In this document: one piece after another, positions 1 through 7,116 of the stretch
How positions within the stretch are numbered: the first letter of the stretch is position 1
Layout: each line of letters begins with the position of its first letter
Source: Flavobacteriales bacterium UBA3431
GTDB taxonomy: Bacteria; Bacteroidota; Bacteroidia; Flavobacteriales; Schleiferiaceae
Direction: 5' to 3'
DNA length: 10,799 nucleotides
Assembly (NCBI GenBank): GCA_002381225.1
Contig: DFSS01000048.1
Location: forward strand, 34,543-45,341
Program-made: the position numbers and the translations under genes
Notes under the pieces: generated by a model
The model's input: only the letters and a program-made list of their open reading frames with translations
Databases searched by the model: none
Told to the model about the DNA's origin: nothing

Positions 1-869
1 GGGCGGTTGTCCGTCGCGGGAATCAATCCAATCACGTGCACGGGCAAGCCTTGGCCGGCCACCGCACAGAGGGTTCCAATGACGGCTGCAGCTCCTGACA
101 TGTCGCACTTCATCGTATCCATGAAGTTGCTGGGCTTGAGGCTGAGACCCCCTGTATCGTAGACGACGCCTTTGCCCACTAGCACATAGGGGGCGCTGTT
201 GACGGCCTTTTCGGGCTTGTATTCTAAAATGCTGAAGGTAGCCGGATCGACCGAGCCTTTGTTGACGCCGAGCAATCCGCCCATCTTGAGGGATTCAATT
301 TTTGCCTGGTTCAACACCGTCACCTTAAAGCCATAGATTTGGCCTAGCTCTTCAGCACGGGCGGCGAGGTCTTCGGCGGTCAAATCCAGCACTGGGGTGT
401 TAATGAGGTCGCGCGCTTCCGTCACAGCAGCCATTAGTACTTCCAAACGTTTGGCGTCTCCGGCAGACAGACCGACCACTTCGACGCTGTCCAGGGTCCA
501 GGCTTCTTTGGCCTTTTTCCCCAACAGGCGAGTGTAGCGGTATGCAGCAAGCGCGAGGCCTTCTGCCACATGGAAGGTGGCATCGCCGGCTTCCAGACTT
601 AGATTCGAAATCTTGTTTTTGGACAGCAGCCCGGCGAGTTCGGCACCGGCTTTTCGGCCCGAATGCGCCATCTCCGCTGCGTCCCCCTTGGACGTCAGAA
701 CGCGCACAAACTGCTCGGCACCAGCCACCTGGTGGAGCCAACCTTTGACACCACGTTCGGCACGTGCCTCAATCATGGTAGCCAAATCGGTCGAGAATTC
801 AGACGAAGTAGGTTTGACGACTGCGGTCACGTGACCGGTCGAAGCGGAAGTAGCAAAAGTCCATTTCAT
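1..869 (-). CDS. pepA: Leucyl aminopeptidase, M17 family (partial, C-terminus outside window)
   Basis: This is a cytosolic metallo-aminopeptidase that removes N-terminal residues from peptides in protein and peptide turnover. The reading frame is open from an ATG at 869 to the window edge, giving 289 residues of a family usually about 460-500 long. The N-terminal half is the variable M17 regulatory domain. The catalytic domain begins near residue 150 with ARDLINTP (N157). Metal and active-site positions are visible: VGKG (K233), YDTGG (D238), SLKP (K245) and KCDMSG (D256). They align with E. coli PepA K270, D275, K282 and D293 at a constant offset of 37. The fragment ends at GLIPATDNRP, just before the NTDAEGR signature, so the remaining metal ligands cannot be checked. 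The gene is divergent from ribE, with 32 bp between the start codons. TACCTTCG lies 5 nt before the ATG. The family call is firm; substrate preference is unknown. Confidence 0.93.
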   Translation of the reverse strand, partial: MKWTFATSASTGHVTAVVKPTSSEFSTDLATMIEARAERGVKGWLHQVAGAEQFVRVLTSKGDAAEMAHSGRKAGAELAGLLSKNKISNLSLEAGDATFHVAEGLALAAYRYTRLLGKKAKEAWTLDSVEVVGLSAGDAKRLEVLMAAVTEARDLINTPVLDLTAEDLAARAEELGQIYGFKVTVLNQAKIESLKMGGLLGVNKGSVDPATFSILEYKPEKAVNSAPYVLVGKGVVYDTGGLSLKPSNFMDTMKCDMSGAAAVIGTLCAVAGQGLPVHVIGLIPATDNR

Positions 870-874
870 AGCTA

Positions 875-882
875 CGAAGGTA
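875..882 (-). promoter_or_regulatory. Candidate -7 promoter element for the M17 peptidase gene
   Basis: Read on the minus strand, 882 to 875 is TACCTTCG, one base from the Bacteroidota sigma-A -7 consensus TAnnTTTG. It lies 5 nt before the ATG at 869, so transcription would begin at or next to the start codon and give a leaderless mRNA. No TTG (-33 element) is seen at the expected distance, so this rests on the -7 match and on the same arrangement recurring at other genes in the window. Confidence 0.4.
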
Positions 883-889
883 GGCATCG

Positions 890-897
890 TACCTTTG
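890..897 (+). promoter_or_regulatory. Candidate -7 promoter element for ribE
   Basis: TACCTTTG at 890-897 matches the Bacteroidota -7 consensus TAnnTTTG at every fixed position. It lies 4 nt before the ribE ATG at 902, which implies a leaderless transcript. It sits back to back with the minus-strand element at 875-882 within a 32-bp spacer. No clear TTG -33 box is visible; one would have to lie inside the peptidase coding region. Confidence 0.5.
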
Positions 898-901
898 CTC
901 T

Positions 902-1510
902 ATGTTCACCGGAATCATTGAAAATATCGGCCAAATTGTGGCCCTTACCCCGGAAGGGAGCAACCTCCACGTCGATGTGGCTTCGAGCCTTGCGCCCGAG
1001 CTCAAAATCGACCAAAGCGTGGCCCATGACGGCTGCTGCCTCACGGTGGTTGCCCTCCACGGCCCGGCGGACCAGCCCACCGGCTACCGAGTGACGGCCA
1101 TTGCGGAAACTTTGGAGAAGACCACATTGGGGTCTTGGGCCATCGGACGCCGTGTGAACATCGAGCGCTGCACGGTCTCCGGGGCTCGATTGGATGGCCA
1201 TGTGGTGCAAGGGCATGTCGACACCACCGGCACAGTGGCCCAAATAGAAGATTTGGACGGTAGCTGGAAAGTCACCATTCACCACCCTGAGAATTCGGAC
1301 CACGTCACCGTGCCCAAAGGGTCCATTGCCATCGATGGGACGAGCTTGACCGTCGTGGATTCCACGTCCACCTCCTTTTCGGTGGCCTTGATTCCGTACA
1401 CCTGGGAACACACCCGATTCCATGAATGGAAGGTGGGCGAGTCCGTCAATTTGGAATTTGATATTCTCGGGAAATATATCGCCCGCCTTTTGGCTCAGCG
1501 AGGACTTTAG
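902..1510 (+). CDS. ribE: Riboflavin synthase, alpha subunit
   Basis: This cytosolic enzyme catalyses the last step of riboflavin synthesis: dismutation of two 6,7-dimethyl-8-ribityllumazine molecules into riboflavin and a pyrimidinedione that is recycled. The 202-residue length is normal. Two lumazine-binding beta-barrel repeats are evident. The first starts with MFTGIIENIG (1-10) and has DGCCLTVV (43-50). The second has GHVVQGHVD (99-107) and GSIAIDGTSLTV (140-151). The C-terminal NLEFDILGKYIARL (183-196) is the usual trimerising helix region. The start is the family-typical MFTGII ATG. No Shine-Dalgarno sequence is seen; a TAnnTTTG-type element sits 4 nt upstream. The gene stands alone, divergent from the M17 peptidase gene. 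It converges on the addB-like gene with a 4-nt overlap (1507-1510) of the two stop regions. No other rib genes are nearby. Confidence 0.97.
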   Translation: MFTGIIENIGQIVALTPEGSNLHVDVASSLAPELKIDQSVAHDGCCLTVVALHGPADQPTGYRVTAIAETLEKTTLGSWAIGRRVNIERCTVSGARLDGHVVQGHVDTTGTVAQIEDLDGSWKVTIHHPENSDHVTVPKGSIAIDGTSLTVVDSTSTSFSVALIPYTWEHTRFHEWKVGESVNLEFDILGKYIARLLAQRGL

Positions 1511-4248
1511 TTTTCTTCCTCCTCTCCCAAGAAATCCGGGGCAGCAAAGGGTTGGCTCGGGTCAAGTATTTGGGCGACCAAGGGATGTAGAACACATTGT
1601 TCAAATTCTGCTAAAGTCTCCGCGCGAATCCAGGCATCTCCTTGGTAGGTTAACCACGCGACGGGATCTCGTGGCTTGCGCATGGCCGCAATACCTGCGC
1701 GGAAAGGTCCTCCTGCTTGGTGCGTTGAAAGGAGCCAAGCATAGGTAAAGAGTTGTAAGGCCTTGCCTTTTTTTGGATCGAGCAATTCCTCGAGAGATTT
1801 GACCTTCAGTTCAGAAGGTTGAAAACTGCCGGATTTGAGATCGACGACCGCCCAGCCATGTTGCCAAGCTTCGATGCGGTCAGCTTTTCCTTTCATGCGA
1901 ACCGAGAGATCCCCGATGGTGAGCGTCGTTTCGATGTTTTCTTCCACGAGGTGGATATGCCACGGGAGGTCTCGACCTTCCCCGCTGGCGATGCGTTGGC
2001 CTTCCGCCTGGGCCCAATCCTCGGCCATCTTGAGCAAGACCTGTTGTTCGATGACAAAGGGTCCGCTGTGGCGACGGCCTGGATGAAATTCCTGAATACC
2101 CGCCTCGAGGGCAGAGGGAATGAGGTCTACGCGCCAATTCCCGGTCGCCTGGTAGTCCTTGAATAGCGTTTCATGGACGTGGTGAAGTATGCTTCCACGG
2201 ATGTTGGCCGCCATGCGCTCGTCGACGGCCTCTTCTTCGTAGACCCCCAAGACAAAACGGAGGTAGAATTCGGCCGGATCACGTAAAAAGGTCCCCATAC
2301 TCGAAGGGCTAAGGCCCCGTTCTTGGAGCTGATGGCGCAGGCGGTTCAGAACATCCGGAGACTTGTCCATTTTCCAGGGCCGCTGAAGCCGTTGGGGATC
2401 CATGGTTTGCTGCATCCCGAGGTCTTCCCACCGAATGCCCGGATAACGGGGAAGTTCCACCTCCATTTGGGCAATGAACCGGCTGGCTTCGCCTTTGCCC
2501 ATGCCGTCAGATTCCCCATTGACCAAGAAGAACACGCGCTTAGCGCGCTGGACAAGGCGGTAGACGTGGTAGGCCATAATGGCTTCCCGATCTTGCGGAA
2601 GCGGCATGCCATAGGCGCGCCGAACGTCGTGGGGCAAAAAGGATGCTTCATTGCGCCCCTTAGGCAGCACCCCCTCATTCATGGGGGCCAGAATCAAGGT
2701 ATCAAAATCCAAATTTCGGGTCTCTAGCAAGCCGAGCATCTGCAGGCCCTCAAAAGGTTCACCATAGAAATTCACGGGGCTCTCCTGCGCAAATTGGCGG
2801 AAGAGGCGGCGCAAGGTCCCAAAGCTCAAGGCAGCGTGGGGCATCCATACCCGAAGGCTGTGCAGGGCATTGAGGCACAATCGGGCGGGCTCGGCCTCCC
2901 ACGCAGAGCGCAGGCCATCAACATAATGGCTCAGGGCCCCCTCGAGGTCCTGTAAAAAGCCGGAGGTATCGGGATAGGTACCCCAGAGCTCTCCCCCTTC
3001 GCCAAACTCTTCTAAGACGTCGGCCACCGACCAATGGGAGCGTTTGCTTCGGCGCAGCCGTTCCGCCACCTGCTGGAGGTCGCGGGAACCGGTATACATG
3101 GCCTGGCATACGGGATGAATGCAGGTAGCCTGCAGAAGGCGATACGGGTAACTGCCCTGGCTCAATTCACGCGCCTCGTGGAGTTGGAAAAGGGCATCCA
3201 GCCCGGCAAAAGCCGCCGTACTGGTGAGTGGCATGCCCATGGTGACGTTGGCCTCTTCCAATCCCTCGGGCAGGGCTTGTAGGGTCGGTATAAGTAGGCC
3301 CTCATCCGCGAGGACAACGCCCGTCCCTTCGAGAAGGGGATGGTCTTTTCGCAATCGACCAAGAACCTCTCCCAAGGTTTTGGCGATGCCGACTGCGCGG
3401 TTGGCGCGCAGGACGGTGAACTCGGCATTCGAAGTGGACAGCCATGCGGGGGGTTCTCGCAGGTCCGCCGTCAATCCTTCGGGAAGGTGGTCGCGGTGAT
3501 GGCGCAAGGCATCCCCTGCTTCATGCTGGGGATTCAGCATATAGTGGGCATCGGCATCCCAAAAGGCGCGGGCACCCACATGGCGGTGAGCACTCACAAA
3601 CAGTGCGCGCTCCGAGGGGGTCAAGGCATTGAAACCGACAAAGTAGAGTTGGTCAATTTCACCGCGGTGCATCCAAGCCCGCAGCGCCGCTTCTGGCGGG
3701 CCGTCGGGGGAAGGGCTGGCCCGTTGAAATACCCCTCCGGGGGTGCTCCACCCCTTGGCGTCGAGGCGTTCGTGGTAGCGACGGTACAGCCCAGGCAACT
3801 GCTTCCAAAGTTCCAAGCGCCGCTCCATGAGTTCGGTAGGTTGCTCGAGGCCCCATTGCTGAAGGGCTTCAATTTCACGCATTTCCCGGTAGACGGCCTC
3901 CGCATCGACCCCATGCCGATCCATTTCGCCAAAGTCCCGCAGGACCGTTGGGGCCCAGCGTAAAAATTCTTCGAGAGGCTGGCTACGGGATTCAAACACC
4001 TCTTCGTGGGCGGCAAAAAGAACTAAAAGTTGATCCATGGCCCGCGCCGGTTGACGCTCTGCGAGGTCTTGCATGACGGCTTCAATGGGCCAAATTGCCG
4101 GAGATAAAACGGGATGGGACACCTGTTTTTGGAACGCATGGCGCAGGGCTCGCTCGGCGCGGCGCGAGGGCAATACAATGCCTACCCGATGCAAGGGGGT
4201 CGCTTCTGCCTGAATTTCCCGGGCAACCCGGTCCAAAAATGCCTCCAT
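1507..4248 (-). CDS. AddB-like PD-(D/E)xK nuclease / inactivated-helicase protein
   Basis: This 913-residue protein resembles the AddB subunit of AddAB (RecBCD-like) helicase-nucleases, which process double-strand DNA ends for RecA recombination. The N-terminus has VGIVLPSRRAERALRHAF (22-39), the Bacteroidota form in which the Walker A site is replaced, as expected for a non-functional helicase fold. LILAPMNEGVLP (518-529) matches the family's conserved mid-region motif. The C-terminal RecB-type nuclease domain carries GSILHHVHE (685-693; H689, E693), KADR (D790), VVDLKSG (D803, K805) and LQLFTYAWLL (Q832, Y836), so it appears catalytically complete. Only four cysteines occur (376, 381, 458, 885), so the Fe-S cluster of Bacillus AddB is absent. 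No AddA partner lies in the window. The gene follows nadD by 14 nt and is probably the last of the gluQ-yicC-gmk-nadD operon. It meets ribE tail to tail. The family is secure; the exact role is inferred. Confidence 0.88.
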   Translation of the reverse strand: MEAFLDRVAREIQAEATPLHRVGIVLPSRRAERALRHAFQKQVSHPVLSPAIWPIEAVMQDLAERQPARAMDQLLVLFAAHEEVFESRSQPLEEFLRWAPTVLRDFGEMDRHGVDAEAVYREMREIEALQQWGLEQPTELMERRLELWKQLPGLYRRYHERLDAKGWSTPGGVFQRASPSPDGPPEAALRAWMHRGEIDQLYFVGFNALTPSERALFVSAHRHVGARAFWDADAHYMLNPQHEAGDALRHHRDHLPEGLTADLREPPAWLSTSNAEFTVLRANRAVGIAKTLGEVLGRLRKDHPLLEGTGVVLADEGLLIPTLQALPEGLEEANVTMGMPLTSTAAFAGLDALFQLHEARELSQGSYPYRLLQATCIHPVCQAMYTGSRDLQQVAERLRRSKRSHWSVADVLEEFGEGGELWGTYPDTSGFLQDLEGALSHYVDGLRSAWEAEPARLCLNALHSLRVWMPHAALSFGTLRRLFRQFAQESPVNFYGEPFEGLQMLGLLETRNLDFDTLILAPMNEGVLPKGRNEASFLPHDVRRAYGMPLPQDREAIMAYHVYRLVQRAKRVFFLVNGESDGMGKGEASRFIAQMEVELPRYPGIRWEDLGMQQTMDPQRLQRPWKMDKSPDVLNRLRHQLQERGLSPSSMGTFLRDPAEFYLRFVLGVYEEEAVDERMAANIRGSILHHVHETLFKDYQATGNWRVDLIPSALEAGIQEFHPGRRHSGPFVIEQQVLLKMAEDWAQAEGQRIASGEGRDLPWHIHLVEENIETTLTIGDLSVRMKGKADRIEAWQHGWAVVDLKSGSFQPSELKVKSLEELLDPKKGKALQLFTYAWLLSTHQAGGPFRAGIAAMRKPRDPVAWLTYQGDAWIRAETLAEFEQCVLHPLVAQILDPSQPFAAPDFLGEEEEN

Positions 4249-4262
4249 CGAATTCGGATCGG

Positions 4263-4844
4263 TCAGCGGTAGTGCTGCCGAGCCTCAATATACGCCGCAA
4301 CCTCGGGTGGAAGATCTTGATCGACGGAGTCTAGCATCCCCAATCGAGCGCGAATTTCGGTGGCACTTCGGTCCATCAAAGGGGCTTCCATGATGGAGAT
4401 TTTGGGGTGGTTGGCAAAGGGGAAATCCACGGGAATGTCAGCGCCCGGCCTGGGATACACCAAAACATCTACCAAGGACAGGATGCGATTCGGGTCTTTC
4501 CACCGAGGGAAGCTGAGCAAATTGTCGGCCCCCATACAGAGGTAAAACTTCCTTGAAGGGTGCGTGGCCATCAAAGCCTCTAGGCTGTCCACCGTATAGT
4601 TTGGTTGCGGAAGGGAAAACTCAATGTCGCAGGCATGCTGCGAGGGAAAGCGCGCCGTGGCGAGTTCCACCATGTGCAGGCGCTCTGTGTCATTGAGTAA
4701 GCTGCCTTTTTCTTTGTGAGGGTTGTGTGGCGTAACAACAAACCAAAGCTCTTCCAGCTCCTTCCATTCTGCGAGGCTTTGGGCCAAAATCAGGTGGCTG
4801 CGATGGATCGGATTAAACGTGCCAAAGAGCAGCCCTGTTTTCAT
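4263..4844 (-). CDS. nadD: Nicotinate-nucleotide adenylyltransferase
   Basis: This enzyme adenylates nicotinate mononucleotide with ATP to form deamido-NAD, a committed step of NAD synthesis in the cytosol. The 193-residue protein has the nucleotidyltransferase signature GTFNPIHRSH (8-17), with the two ATP-handling histidines H14 and H17. It also has TPHNPHK (38-44), MGADNLLSFPRW (104-115) and the C-terminal RSATEIR (159-165), equivalent to the family ISSTxIR motif. The tail LPPEVAAYI is typical. The open frame extends 8 codons further upstream, but the ATG at 4844 is preferred. It begins exactly at the MKTGLLFGTF N-terminus expected for the family and forms an ATGA overlap (4841-4844) with the gmk stop, implying translational coupling. 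The yicC-gmk-nadD order is common in Bacteroidota. Confidence 0.96.
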   Translation of the reverse strand: MKTGLLFGTFNPIHRSHLILAQSLAEWKELEELWFVVTPHNPHKEKGSLLNDTERLHMVELATARFPSQHACDIEFSLPQPNYTVDSLEALMATHPSRKFYLCMGADNLLSFPRWKDPNRILSLVDVLVYPRPGADIPVDFPFANHPKISIMEAPLMDRSATEIRARLGMLDSVDQDLPPEVAAYIEARQHYR

Positions 4845-5401
4845 CTCTCGAGGAAGGGTAGGACCCATGAATGAAGTTCCTCGTACGCTCGATCCAAGTC
4901 GTCGTTGACCAGGATGTGATCAAAGCGGCTTGCGGTAAGCATCTCTTGTTCCGCTTTGGCGAGGCGCATGGCAATTTTTTCCTCGCTGTCCGTGCCGCGG
5001 CCCCGAAGGCGTGACGCCAAAACCTCTATAGACGGGGCCTGAATAAAAACCGCTAAAGTGATATCCGGGTAATTCTTTTTGAGCCGCTGACCCCCGGCAA
5101 CATCGATATCGAAGACCGCCGTTTTTCCCTCGGAATTGATGCGATCCACTTCGCTGCGCAGCGAACCATAAAAGGTGCCGCTATAGACCTCTTCCCATTC
5201 GAGGAAGTCGCCGTTTTCGATGTGATGCTTAAACGCTTCCACGGAAATAAAGTGGTAGTCCTGCCCATCTTGTTCTTTCCCTCGGGGTGCCCGACTTGTG
5301 GCCGAAATGCTAAATGCCAAGTCTGGAAAATCGGCCATGAGGCGCCGAACCAAGGTCGTTTTTCCCGAGCCAGATGGGGCCGATAGAACAAGCATTTTCA
5401 T
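4841..5401 (-). CDS. gmk: Guanylate kinase
   Basis: This enzyme phosphorylates GMP to GDP using ATP in purine nucleotide metabolism and is normally essential. At 186 residues it is at the short end for the family but complete. The P-loop is APSGSGKTT (8-16, K14). The GMP-binding segment SISATSRAPRGKEQDG (31-46) has the conserved Ser/Thr, Arg and Glu positions, followed by the expected Tyr (QDYHF). EWEEVYSGTFYGS forms the next GMP-contact region, and VFDIDVAGGQRLK is the conserved core strand with DIDxxG. The lid has SRLRGRGTDSEEKIAMRL, in which the arginines are family-typical. The ATG at 5401 overlaps the yicC stop as ATGA (5398-5401). A second ATG two codons downstream lacks this overlap, so 5401 is preferred. 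Confidence 0.97.
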   Translation of the reverse strand: MKMLVLSAPSGSGKTTLVRRLMADFPDLAFSISATSRAPRGKEQDGQDYHFISVEAFKHHIENGDFLEWEEVYSGTFYGSLRSEVDRINSEGKTAVFDIDVAGGQRLKKNYPDITLAVFIQAPSIEVLASRLRGRGTDSEEKIAMRLAKAEQEMLTASRFDHILVNDDLDRAYEELHSWVLPFLER

Positions 5402-6240
5402 AGGACGTTGAGGCTCTGCTCTTTGATTTTTTCCAATTCCTCCTTCATGGCCACGACCACACGCTGCATGGCGGCATGGTTGGACTTGCTGCCCAAGGTG
5501 TTGACTTCGCGGCCAATTTCTTGGCCAATGAATCCAAGTTTGCGCCCTTGGCCCTCCTGCATGGCTTCCAAGAAATGCGTCAAATGCGCTTGAAGCCGCA
5601 CTTTTTCCTCGTTGACGTCCAATTTCTCGAGGTAGTAAATGAGCTCTTGCTCGTAGCGGTTCGTGTCGTACTCGATGCCTTCCAAGCCCCGCTGCAATCG
5701 GGCCTTCAGTTGCGCGACGCGCTCCTCTTCCATGGCCGGAACTTCATCCAGGCCCCGTTGGATGGCTCCAATATTGGCAGCCAAATCTTCCGCGAGGGCC
5801 GCGCCTTCACGCAACCGGAAAGTATCAAAATTGGCGAGCGCCTCATCCATGGCCGCCTCTACAGCGGTCCATTCTTCCGGGAGAATTTCCTCGGAAACAG
5901 AGGGTGCCGGGAGGCGCAAAGCCATCGCCAAAAGTTCTCCCCGCGAAACGGGCTCCCCGGCGATAGACTGCAGGGACTGCATGGCGCGTTCGAGCCATTC
6001 GGCTTGAAGCCCCATAGCCTCATGGCCGCGTGCTTCGCGGTGTATGCTGACATCCACCTTGCCGCGGACGACGGCATCGCCCACTTTTTTGCGCCAATCC
6101 ATTTCCCGTTCCCGGTACATCGAGGGGCAACGCAGTGACAAATCAAGTCCTTTGCTATTGAGGGAACGTAATTCAATGGTGATTCGGGCGGCAGCACACT
6201 CGGCACTGCCCTTGCCAAATCCGGTCATAGAGCGCATCAT
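5398..6240 (-). CDS. yicC: YicC family endoribonuclease
   Basis: This is a member of the YicC (COG1561) family, shown in E. coli to be an RNA endonuclease. The family is widespread and often sits beside gmk. The 280-residue protein starts MMRSMTGFGKG, the usual RSMTGFG N-terminus, followed by IELRSLNSKGLDLSLR. It ends in the DUF1732-type C-terminal domain with LTHFLEAM, GRKLGFIGQEIGREVNTLGS and KSNHAAMQRVVVAMKEELEKI (roughly residues 215-275), which is nearly invariant in the family. A GTG two codons upstream could also start the frame. The ATG at 6240 is chosen because it forms an ATGA overlap (6237-6240) with the gluQ stop; another ATG follows immediately. The 3' end overlaps gmk in the same way. 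The RNA target in this organism is unknown. Confidence 0.94.
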   Translation of the reverse strand: MMRSMTGFGKGSAECAAARITIELRSLNSKGLDLSLRCPSMYREREMDWRKKVGDAVVRGKVDVSIHREARGHEAMGLQAEWLERAMQSLQSIAGEPVSRGELLAMALRLPAPSVSEEILPEEWTAVEAAMDEALANFDTFRLREGAALAEDLAANIGAIQRGLDEVPAMEEERVAQLKARLQRGLEGIEYDTNRYEQELIYYLEKLDVNEEKVRLQAHLTHFLEAMQEGQGRKLGFIGQEIGREVNTLGSKSNHAAMQRVVVAMKEELEKIKEQSLNVL

Positions 6241-7076
6241 GCCCACAAAGGTAGAACCTCTTCATGACTGACCGGCTGACTTCGGATTGGCTGGGCCAAA
6301 AAGGACGAGATCATATCGCTCGGAACGCAGGGCTCCGTGGTCGAGACATAGCCTAGGGCGTAGGCCACCCACCCCCAGATGGCCGCGGCGCTCCATCCCT
6401 TTTCTCGCAACGCAGCGATGCTGAGGGATCCGTGCCGTTTGGACAGGCGGGCCCCATCCGGACCCATCCACAACGGGGCATGGGTGCACGCGGGCGGCAC
6501 GTTGCCCAGGGCCTGATGGAGAAAAGCCTGGGGGAGTTCGCTGGGGGCCAAGTCCTGGCCCCGTAGAATGTGGGTGACGCCCTGGTCGCGGTCGTCTACC
6601 ACCACGGCCAAAGGGTAGCTCCACGCGCCGTCCGCTCGCCGCAACACAAAAGCGTCTTCGGGGTAGGCCAATCGAAGGGCCACTGAACCGTCGAGGGGCC
6701 AATTCGCCGCCACACAGGTCCCGGGGTAGGCTCCCCAGGGTTGGTGGGGTGCGCGCACCGCCTCGTCCATGTCGCGCCGTGTACACTGGCAACCAAAAAC
6801 CAGCCCTTGTTTCTGGAGGGATCCTAGAGCCGCGAGGTAGGCGGCATCTCGAGTGGACTGTGCCGGGGCCTCCTCGTCCCAGGAGAGCCCCAACCATTGC
6901 ATGTCCTGGCGCCATGCCTCGGCAAATTCGGGCTTACAGCGCTGGCGGTCCACATCCTCCATGCGAAGAATCAGCTGTCCGTGGTGACTCCGGACCTGAA
7001 GCCAAGCGAGCAAATACGTCGAGGCATGCCCAAGGTGCATGAGACCTGAGGGGGATGGGGCAAAACGACCAATCAT
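6237..7076 (-). CDS. gluQ: Glutamyl-queuosine tRNA(Asp) synthetase (GluQ-RS)
   Basis: This truncated GluRS paralogue attaches glutamate to the queuosine base at position 34 of tRNA(Asp). The 279-residue protein has only the catalytic half of a class I synthetase and lacks the anticodon-binding domain of GluRS, as expected for GluQ-RS. Motifs are RFAPSPSG (4-11), the HIGH-like HLGH (14-17), the GluQ-RS-typical RMEDVDRQRCKPEF (38-51), zinc-site residues C96, C98, Y117 and C121, VDDRDQGVTHILRGQDL (160-176) and the KMSKS-like LSKRHGS (211-217). The frame is open 41 codons further upstream. That extension is rejected because it overlaps the divergent sulfur-amino-acid gene, while MIGRFAPSPSG is the family N-terminus. 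TACTTTCA lies 4 nt upstream. It is the first gene of the gluQ-yicC-gmk-nadD-addB block. Its stop overlaps yicC as ATGA. Confidence 0.92.
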   Translation of the reverse strand: MIGRFAPSPSGLMHLGHASTYLLAWLQVRSHHGQLILRMEDVDRQRCKPEFAEAWRQDMQWLGLSWDEEAPAQSTRDAAYLAALGSLQKQGLVFGCQCTRRDMDEAVRAPHQPWGAYPGTCVAANWPLDGSVALRLAYPEDAFVLRRADGAWSYPLAVVVDDRDQGVTHILRGQDLAPSELPQAFLHQALGNVPPACTHAPLWMGPDGARLSKRHGSLSIAALREKGWSAAAIWGWVAYALGYVSTTEPCVPSDMISSFLAQPIRSQPVSHEEVLPLWA

Positions 7077-7080
7077 TCCA

Positions 7081-7088
7081 TGAAAGTA
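7081..7088 (-). promoter_or_regulatory. Candidate -7 promoter element for the gluQ operon
   Basis: On the minus strand, 7088 to 7081 is TACTTTCA, partly matching TAnnTTTG, and sits 4 nt before the gluQ ATG at 7076. The spacing equals that at ribE. No TTG is seen at 17-23 nt upstream. It is weaker than the ribE element and is supported mainly by the repeated arrangement in both divergent spacers. Confidence 0.3.
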
Positions 7089-7103
7089 CAACGCCTTGGT
7101 CGC

Positions 7104-7111
7104 TACCTTCG
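7104..7111 (+). promoter_or_regulatory. Candidate -7 promoter element for the cystathionine gamma-synthase-type gene
   Basis: TACCTTCG at 7104-7111 is identical to the element before the M17 peptidase gene and lies the same 5 nt before its ATG (7117). It differs from TAnnTTTG at one base. If it is used, the transcript of the whole plus-strand block would be leaderless. The -33 box is not recognisable. Confidence 0.4.
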
Positions 7112-7116
7112 TGTCC

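Noticed and set aside
872..1423. 183-residue minus-strand open frame opposite ribE
   Set aside because: It is a shadow of riboflavin synthase with low-complexity Gly/Arg/His composition.
3340..3963. 207-residue plus-strand open frame opposite the addB-like gene
   Set aside because: It is the antisense shadow of a clearly coding frame, with no recognisable motifs.
4845..4868. Upstream extension of nadD (8 extra residues)
   Set aside because: It would overlap gmk further. The ATG at 4844 matches the family N-terminus and the ATGA coupling.
5476..6138. 220-residue plus-strand open frame opposite yicC
   Set aside because: It is a shadow of yicC, whose family motifs run through the whole region.
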